Source: Deinococcus koreensis
GTDB taxonomy: Bacteria; Deinococcota; Deinococci; Deinococcales; Deinococcaceae
Assembly (NCBI RefSeq): GCF_002901445.1
Contig: NZ_PPPD01000001.1
Coordinates: forward strand, 2,206,001-2,270,000
Direction: 5' to 3'
Length of the DNA: 64,000 nucleotides
The position numbers were made by a program, and so were the translations under genes. Positions 58,892 through 64,000 of this stretch are shown piece after piece. Numbering within the stretch: position 1 is the first letter of the stretch; each line of letters starts with the position of its first letter. The notes below the pieces were generated by a model, which was given only the letters and a program-made list of their open reading frames with translations, was not told the DNA's origin and ran no database searches.

Positions 58892-60655
58892 ATGAAGAAG
58901 ACCCTTGCCCTCACCGCATTCCTGCTCGGCGCCGCGCTGGCCGGCCCTGCCAACAACAGCCTGGTGGTCGGCACCTCGCAGGAGCCGCCCAACATCTACG
59001 ATCCCTGGAACACCAACAACCTGGCGATTACCGCCGAGATCAACGGGTACATGGGCGCCGGCTTCATCTCTATCGACGACGACGGTGAGGTGCAGCCCGA
59101 CATCGCCACCCGCGCCCCCACCCTCGCCAACGGCGACTACAAGGTGGTCAAGAACGCGGCGGGCGACGTGATCCGCAACTCCGTGACCTACACCATCCGC
59201 AAGGACGCCAAGTGGAGCGACGGCACGCCCATCACCATCGCCGACGCCCAGTTCTGGCTCAAGCTGCAGCTCGACGACCGCGTGCCCGTGCCCGACCGCG
59301 ACCCCTGGGATCGGGCCAAGATCACCGCCAACGACGCCGACACCTTCACCGTGACCTTCGAGCCGCCGTACCTCTTCGCCGAGCAGGTGGGTGCTCCCGG
59401 CATCGCCCCGCTGCATGTCATGGGCGCAGCCTGGAACGCTTTCGATGCCAAGACCAAGGATGAGAAGGATGCCAAGGTCGTCAACGAGGAGTGGAAGAAG
59501 TTCATCTCCTCCTACACCACTGCCCGCAACCTGCCCAAGGTCGTGGCCGGCCCCTTCAAGCCCACCGCCTGGCGCACCGGCAACAGCCTGACCATGACCC
59601 GCAACCCCGCCTACTGGAACCAGCCCAAGGCCGGCGCCGACAAGTACGTGCAGACCGTGGTCTACCGCTTCATCCCGAACACCAACACCCTGAAGGTCAA
59701 CACGCTCTCGGGCCAGCTCGACGCGGTCAGCGCTGTCGGCCTGACCTTCGACCAGGGCGTGGATCTGTCGCGCACCGAGCGCGGCAAGTACAAGACCTAT
59801 TTCGTGCCCGGCGCCGTGTGGGAGCACATCGACGTGAACACGCGCGGCCAGAAGGCCAAGGATCTCGACCTCGACGATCCCCGGATGCGTCAGGCACTGC
59901 TGTACTCCATCGACCGCGACGCGCTGACCAAGGCGCTGTTTCAGGGCCGCCAGGCGGTCTCGAACAGCTGGATCAGCCCGATCAGCAAGCTGTACAAGAA
60001 AGACGTCACCGACTACAACCAGAACGTCGCCAGGGCCAAGAGCCTGTTCACGGCGCTGGGCTGGACGCCGGGCAGCGACGGCATCCTGCAGAAGGCCGGC
60101 AAGAAGCTCACCCTGAACTTCGGCACCACCGCCGGCAACAGCGTGCGTGAGCGGGTGCAGCAGATCCTGCAGGCCCAGTGGAAGGCCGTGGGCGTGCAGG
60201 TCAACATCCAGAACTATCCCGCCAGCGTGTTCTTCGGCCCCGACTTCCTGAGCAAGGGCGAAACGGGCAAATGGGACCTCGCCATGTACGCCTGGAGCAA
60301 CAACCCGCTGTTCGAGGAAGGTAACCTCTTCAAGAGCGACGCGATCCCCACGGCGGCCAACGGCTACTCCGGCCAGAACAATGCCGGCTGGAAGAACGCC
60401 GAGTACGACACGCTCTTCAAGAAGGCCCAGGTCGAGTTCGACTCGGCGGCGCGCATCAAGCTGTTCGACCGGATGCAGACCATCTGGAACAGCGAAGTGC
60501 CCTCGCTGCCCCTGTACTTCCGCGTGAACGTGTACACCAAGGTGCCGGGCCTGGCCAACTACACCTTCAGCGCCTACACCCAGTACCCCAGCTGGAACGC
60601 CGCCAACATCGGCTGGCTCTCCCGGGGCGCCGTCGAGGAATACAAGCAGAAGTAA
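58892..60655 (+). CDS. Peptide/solute-binding protein of an ABC importer (family 5)
   Basis: 587 residues with a signal peptide ([18 protein letters not shown]). [74 protein letters not shown] and [19 protein letters not shown] are characteristic of DppA/OppA-type binding proteins. It should capture peptides outside the membrane and deliver them to the two permeases downstream. GGAGGATCACT precedes the ATG at 58892. No ATPase gene of the system is in the window. Ligand not determined. Confidence 0.93.
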   Translation: MKKTLALTAFLLGAALAGPANNSLVVGTSQEPPNIYDPWNTNNLAITAEINGYMGAGFISIDDDGEVQPDIATRAPTLANGDYKVVKNAAGDVIRNSVTYTIRKDAKWSDGTPITIADAQFWLKLQLDDRVPVPDRDPWDRAKITANDADTFTVTFEPPYLFAEQVGAPGIAPLHVMGAAWNAFDAKTKDEKDAKVVNEEWKKFISSYTTARNLPKVVAGPFKPTAWRTGNSLTMTRNPAYWNQPKAGADKYVQTVVYRFIPNTNTLKVNTLSGQLDAVSAVGLTFDQGVDLSRTERGKYKTYFVPGAVWEHIDVNTRGQKAKDLDLDDPRMRQALLYSIDRDALTKALFQGRQAVSNSWISPISKLYKKDVTDYNQNVARAKSLFTALGWTPGSDGILQKAGKKLTLNFGTTAGNSVRERVQQILQAQWKAVGVQVNIQNYPASVFFGPDFLSKGETGKWDLAMYAWSNNPLFEEGNLFKSDAIPTAANGYSGQNNAGWKNAEYDTLFKKAQVEFDSAARIKLFDRMQTIWNSEVPSLPLYFRVNVYTKVPGLANYTFSAYTQYPSWNAANIGWLSRGAVEEYKQK

Positions 60656-60663
60656 CCCGTTCC

Positions 60664-60763
60664 GATTGATTCCGTTCTGTTTCCGGAATCAATCCGACCA
60701 GAGGGAGAAGGAAAGATACGGATTTCGCGGCATGGAGGAACACCCAGTTCCTTCCTGGGTGTT
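60664..60763. repeat. Two hairpins between binding protein and permease
   Basis: GATTGATTCC/GGAATCAATC (60664-60673 / 60685-60694) and AACACCCAG/CTGGGTGTT (60739-60747 / 60755-60763) are both perfect stems. Neither has a T run. Such hairpins after binding-protein genes usually stabilise the upstream mRNA or partly terminate, giving more binding protein than permease; applied here by analogy. Confidence 0.6.
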
Positions 60764-60890
60764 ACGGAATAGAGCGGAATCCGTGTAAGCAACCTGGGAA
60801 CGGTGGCCTCACCGCCCCCGTGATTGAAGGAAGGGGGAGAAGCCGGCGCGCTTGCTCCCCCTTATGTATCGCCCCCCCGCAAGGTGAACC

Positions 60891-61889
60891 ATGGGAACGT
60901 ATATCCTCCGCCGCGTCCTGCAGATGATTCCACTGCTGCTCTTCGTCAGCCTGATGGTCTTCATGCTGACTGCCCTGCAACCGGGCGATCCGGTCGATCA
61001 GCTCGCCTTCGGCAACCCGAACATCACCCCGGATGACATCGCGCGGCTCAAACACGCCTACGGCTACGACCAGCCCTGGTTCGTGCGCTACTTCTTCTGG
61101 CTGCGGCAGGCGGTGGCCGGGAACTTCGGCTACTCGCAGGACTTCAACATTCCCGCGCTGGAGTTCGTGTTCCAGCAGCGGATGCCCAACACTTTGCTGC
61201 TGACCGTGCCGGCCCTCATCGTCAGTACGCTGATCGCCGTGCCGCTGGGCATCTTCAGCGCCATCCGGCAGTATTCCATTCCGGACTATCTGCTCACCTT
61301 CTTCAGTTTCCTGGCCTTCAGCGCCCCGGTCTTCTGGGTGGCGGCCATGGCCATGTACTTCTTCGCGGTCTACCTGCCGGGTGTGACCGGCGGCGCCCTC
61401 TCGCTGCCCCCCGGCGGCCTGGGCAGCCCCGAACTCCCGCTGGACGCCGGGATCTGGACGACGGTGCTGGACAAACTGAAGTACCTGCTGCTGCCGCTGA
61501 GCATCCTGATGCTGCGCGAGATCGCCGTGACCATGCGCTTCATGCGCGCCAACATGCTGGAGGTCATGACCCAGGACTTCGTGCGAACCGCCCGCGCCAA
61601 GGGGCTGACCAGCCGCGTGGTGCTGTACAAGCACGCCCTTCGCAACGCGGTGGCCCCAATCCTGACCCTGATGGGCCTGAGCATCCCGGGCCTCTTCGGC
61701 GGCGCGGTGATCACCGAAACGGTCTTTTCCTGGCCCGGCATGGGCCGCGCGATCTTCGACGCCCTGGTCAGCAAGGACTTCAACGTGGTGATGGTCTCGC
61801 TGATGCTGCTGGCCCTGCTGACCGTCATCTTCCAGCTGCTGACCGATATCGCCTACGCCTACGTCGATCCCCGTATCCGCTACACCTGA
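60891..61889 (+). CDS. ABC transporter permease (DppB-type)
   Basis: 332 residues, six membrane helices. The N-terminus [31 protein letters not shown] is typical of DppB; the ATPase-contact EAA loop is [61 protein letters not shown] precedes the ATG. Forms the channel with the following permease. Confidence 0.94.
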   Translation: MGTYILRRVLQMIPLLLFVSLMVFMLTALQPGDPVDQLAFGNPNITPDDIARLKHAYGYDQPWFVRYFFWLRQAVAGNFGYSQDFNIPALEFVFQQRMPNTLLLTVPALIVSTLIAVPLGIFSAIRQYSIPDYLLTFFSFLAFSAPVFWVAAMAMYFFAVYLPGVTGGALSLPPGGLGSPELPLDAGIWTTVLDKLKYLLLPLSILMLREIAVTMRFMRANMLEVMTQDFVRTARAKGLTSRVVLYKHALRNAVAPILTLMGLSIPGLFGGAVITETVFSWPGMGRAIFDALVSKDFNVVMVSLMLLALLTVIFQLLTDIAYAYVDPRIRYT

Positions 61890-61897
61890 GGCCTGCC

Positions 61898-62830
61898 ATG
61901 ACCACCGCACTGCCCACTCCGTCGGCCCCCGCCCGTGCGCGCAGCAACTCGACCTTCGCCATCGCCCTGCGCCGCCTGCGCAAGCACCGCGCGGCCATGG
62001 CGAGCCTGATCGTGATCCTGCTGCTGATCCTCGTGGCCCTCTTCGCGCCGTTCATCGCGCCCTACGACCCCAACACCCAGGACTTGAACGGTATCTACGT
62101 CCCGCCCAGCCCCGGGCACCTGATGGGCCAGGACAGCCTGGGGCGCGACCTGTTCTCGCGGATCATCTACGGCAGCCGCATCAGCCTGATCGTGGGCTTC
62201 ACGGTCTCGCTGTTCTCGGTGCTGCTGGGCACGCTGATGGGCGTGCTGGCCGGCTATTTTGGGGGGCGCACCGACACCCTGATCAGCCGCTTCATCGAGA
62301 TCATGCTCTCGGTGCCCGAGCTGCCGCTGCTGCTGACCCTCAGCGGCCTGCTGCTCTCCAGCGACGCCCCCTTCCTGGTGGCCCTGCGCCAGAATCCGAA
62401 CAACAGCGTGTTCATCATCGTCGGCATCTTCACCTTCTTCGGCTGGATGGGCACCGCCCGCCTGGTGCGCGGCGAGGTGCTCAAGCTCAAGAACCTCGAA
62501 TACGTGGACGCCGCCCGCGCGCTGGGCGCCACCTCCGGGCGCGTCATGGCCCGGCATCTGGTGCCCAACCTGCTCGCCATCATCATCGTGAACGGCACGC
62601 TGGCGGTCGGCGGCGCCATTCTGGGCGAGGCCGCGCTGTCCTTTCTGGGTTTCGGCATCCAGCCGCCGGTCTCGACCTGGGGCAACATGCTCAGCAACGC
62701 CAACGAGGTCGTGCTGGAGCATCCCTACGTGGCCTTCTGGCCGGGGCTGGCGATCCTGATCACGGTGCTGTCCTTCAACTTCCTGGGCGACGGCCTGCGC
62801 GACGCCTTCGATCCCAAGAGCCGCCTTTAA
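61898..62830 (+). CDS. ABC transporter permease (DppC-type)
   Basis: 310 residues. A basic cytoplasmic N-terminus ([35 protein letters not shown]), the DppC phrase [25 protein letters not shown], and the EAA loop [52 protein letters not shown] are present. It begins eight bases after the previous permease stops. Last visible gene of the importer. Confidence 0.94.
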   Translation: MTTALPTPSAPARARSNSTFAIALRRLRKHRAAMASLIVILLLILVALFAPFIAPYDPNTQDLNGIYVPPSPGHLMGQDSLGRDLFSRIIYGSRISLIVGFTVSLFSVLLGTLMGVLAGYFGGRTDTLISRFIEIMLSVPELPLLLTLSGLLLSSDAPFLVALRQNPNNSVFIIVGIFTFFGWMGTARLVRGEVLKLKNLEYVDAARALGATSGRVMARHLVPNLLAIIIVNGTLAVGGAILGEAALSFLGFGIQPPVSTWGNMLSNANEVVLEHPYVAFWPGLAILITVLSFNFLGDGLRDAFDPKSRL

Positions 62831-62848
62831 GCCGCTTTTCCCGCTGTC

Positions 62849-62880
62849 AGCCGGGCATTTCGCCGGCTGGCTCCTTTTTT
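62849..62880 (+). terminator. Terminator of the peptide importer operon
   Basis: AGCCGG (62849-62854) pairs with CCGGCT (62863-62868); six Ts follow at 62875-62880. Confidence 0.7.
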
Positions 62881-62914
62881 GTCGTCTGTCACGCCGATCC
62901 CGTATGCTGTGGGC

Positions 62915-63412
62915 ATGATCGTTCTCGGCATCGACCCCGGCCTGGCCAATCTGGGCCTGGGTCTGGTCGACGGTGACATCCGCAAGGCCCGTCACCTGTA
63001 CCACGTCTGCCTCACCACCGAGAGCGCCTGGATCATGCCGCGCCGGCTGCAGTACATCCACGAGGAGGTCTCGCGGCTGCTAGCCGAGTACCGGCCCGAC
63101 GCCGTGGCCATCGAGGATCAGATCCTGCGCAAGCAGGCGGACGTGGCCTTCAAGGTCGGGCAGGCCTTCGGGGTGGTGCAGCTCGCCTGCGCCCAGGCCG
63201 GCGTGCCCATCCATGCCTACGGGCCCATGCAGGTCAAGAAGTCGCTGGTGGGCACCGGCCGCGCCGAGAAGGAGCAGGTGATCTACATGGTCAAGGCGTC
63301 CCTGGGCGTGCGCGAACTGTTCAACAACCACGCCGCCGACGCCCTGGCCCTGGCCCTGACCCACCTGGCCCACGCTCCGGTCAAGGAGCGCGCCGCGCAG
63401 CTCGTCCGCTGA
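62915..63412 (+). CDS. ruvC: Holliday junction endonuclease RuvC
   Basis: Resolves Holliday junctions with RuvAB. 165 residues. Catalytic acidic residues are visible in GIDPG (D7), VAIEDQ and the C-terminal NNHAADALALAL, and the DNA-contact phrase MQVKKSLVGTGRAEKEQV is intact. TATGCT (62903-62908) is six bases before the ATG. The membrane-protease gene follows five bases after the stop. Confidence 0.95.
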   Translation: MIVLGIDPGLANLGLGLVDGDIRKARHLYHVCLTTESAWIMPRRLQYIHEEVSRLLAEYRPDAVAIEDQILRKQADVAFKVGQAFGVVQLACAQAGVPIHAYGPMQVKKSLVGTGRAEKEQVIYMVKASLGVRELFNNHAADALALALTHLAHAPVKERAAQLVR

Positions 63413-63417
63413 GCGGT

Positions 63418-64000
63418 GTGGTCGGCGTGCTGCTTTCCCTCCTGACGTCCGTGGCCCTGACCTTCGGGTGGCTGTGGTTCTTCGTGCGCCGCGACCGCCA
63501 CCCGGAGCCCGCCTGGCTGCTGGCGCGCACGTTCGGCTGGGGCTGCTTCGCGTGGCTGGTGGCCGCCGCCTTCGAGGCCAGCCTGGGCCGGCTGCTGGAT
63601 TCCCCGCTGCCCCTGGCCCTGCTGCTGGTGGCCCTGCTGACCGCGCTGATCGAGGAGGGCAGCAAGTTTCTGGCCTCCACGACCGCCATCACGGAAGTGC
63701 CCTTCGACGAGCCCATGGACGGCCTGGTCTACGCCGTCACGGCGGCGCTGGGCTTCGCCCTGATGGAGAACATCACTTACACCCTGGGCTTCGGGGGACG
63801 GGCCGGCACCTGGCACGCTGTGGTCACCACCCTGGCGCACGCCCTGTTCAGCGCCCCTCAGGGCTACGCGCTGGGGGGCCTGCACTGGCAGCGCGGGCGC
63901 CTCTGGGTCGCCCAGGGCGTGCTGCTCAGCGTGGTGCTGCACTTCGTCTTCAACGGGATCCTCTCCAGTTCGACCGGCTGGCCGCTGCTGCTGGCACTGG
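63418..64000 (+). CDS. PrsW-type intramembrane protease, 3' end outside window
   Basis: About 194 codons are present; the frame is open to the edge. Multiple membrane helices carry the family's signature residues: ALIEEGSKFLA (Glu-Glu), GFALMENITYTLGF (Glu) and TLAHALFSAP and LHFVFNG (His), matching PrsW/CPBP-related glutamic-type membrane proteases. PrsW cleaves an anti-sigma factor in Bacillus; the substrate here is unknown. GTG at 63418 is chosen by frame. Probably co-transcribed with ruvC. Confidence 0.8.
   Translation, partial: MVGVLLSLLTSVALTFGWLWFFVRRDRHPEPAWLLARTFGWGCFAWLVAAAFEASLGRLLDSPLPLALLLVALLTALIEEGSKFLASTTAITEVPFDEPMDGLVYAVTAALGFALMENITYTLGFGGRAGTWHAVVTTLAHALFSAPQGYALGGLHWQRGRLWVAQGVLLSVVLHFVFNGILSSSTGWPLLLAL

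Overview
The window is chromosomal DNA from a high-GC, aerobic bacterium that is almost certainly a Deinococcus or close relative. The pointers are a Thermus/Deinococcus-type cytochrome oxidase (subunit II fused to cytochrome c, subunit I fused to III), a cytochrome bc complex whose cytochrome c is fused to a membrane domain, a tandem pair of glutamate dehydrogenases as in Thermus, and many genes whose only visible start signal is TANNNT placed 5-8 bases before the start codon, the leaderless arrangement reported for Deinococcus. Genus is inferred, not proven. No phage, insertion sequence, CRISPR array or rRNA operon was seen.

1-9.0 kb: minus-strand DUF5693 (partial), uridine kinase and a degenerate leucine-dehydrogenase-like gene; an E3-binding-domain protein without a lipoyl domain; a fused siroheme-decarboxylase-like protein; a stand-alone Lrp sensor domain; guanylate kinase; a macro-domain protein; and two copies of a compact promoter-terminator unit. 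9-15 kb: endonuclease III, a P-loop kinase, and the minus-strand set def-fmt-LURP-one-serine hydrolase, then a secreted TPR protein followed by a cluster of DnaA-box-like sites. 15-24.7 kb: surE; a secreted DUF6624 / esterase / amber-interrupted gene cluster; a PadR-regulated pair; a LysM-M23 peptidase; truA; two methyltransferases. 24.7-31.7 kb: acyl-CoA dehydrogenase, tRNA-His and tRNA-Leu, corA, galE with a low-GC Imm7-like immunity gene coupled to it, pyrD, an Rrf2 regulator.

31.8-47.7 kb: polyprenyl diphosphate synthase, gdhA-gdhB, panB, a GAF histidine kinase, an MFS transporter, then the terminal oxidase locus (DUF420, ctaA, ctaB, coxB, coxAC, sco). 47.7-54.4 kb: VOC protein, ruvB, MFS transporter, CvpA, a NarL-type response regulator, a second serine hydrolase. 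54.6-57.5 kb: the bc complex (cytochrome c, Rieske, cytochrome b). 57.6-64 kb: small conserved gene, A-type Fe-S carrier, a dipeptide-type ABC importer (binding protein plus two permeases), ruvC and a truncated PrsW-type membrane protease.

The respiratory genes form a chain: polyprenyl synthase (quinone tail), bc complex, heme O/A synthesis and caa3-type oxidase with its Sco copper chaperone. Most of the rest is housekeeping. The least explained signals are the DnaA-box cluster (14.8-15.0 kb), the twin promoter-terminator units (8.37-8.60 kb), the amber-interrupted secreted gene and several paralogs that have lost catalytic residues.
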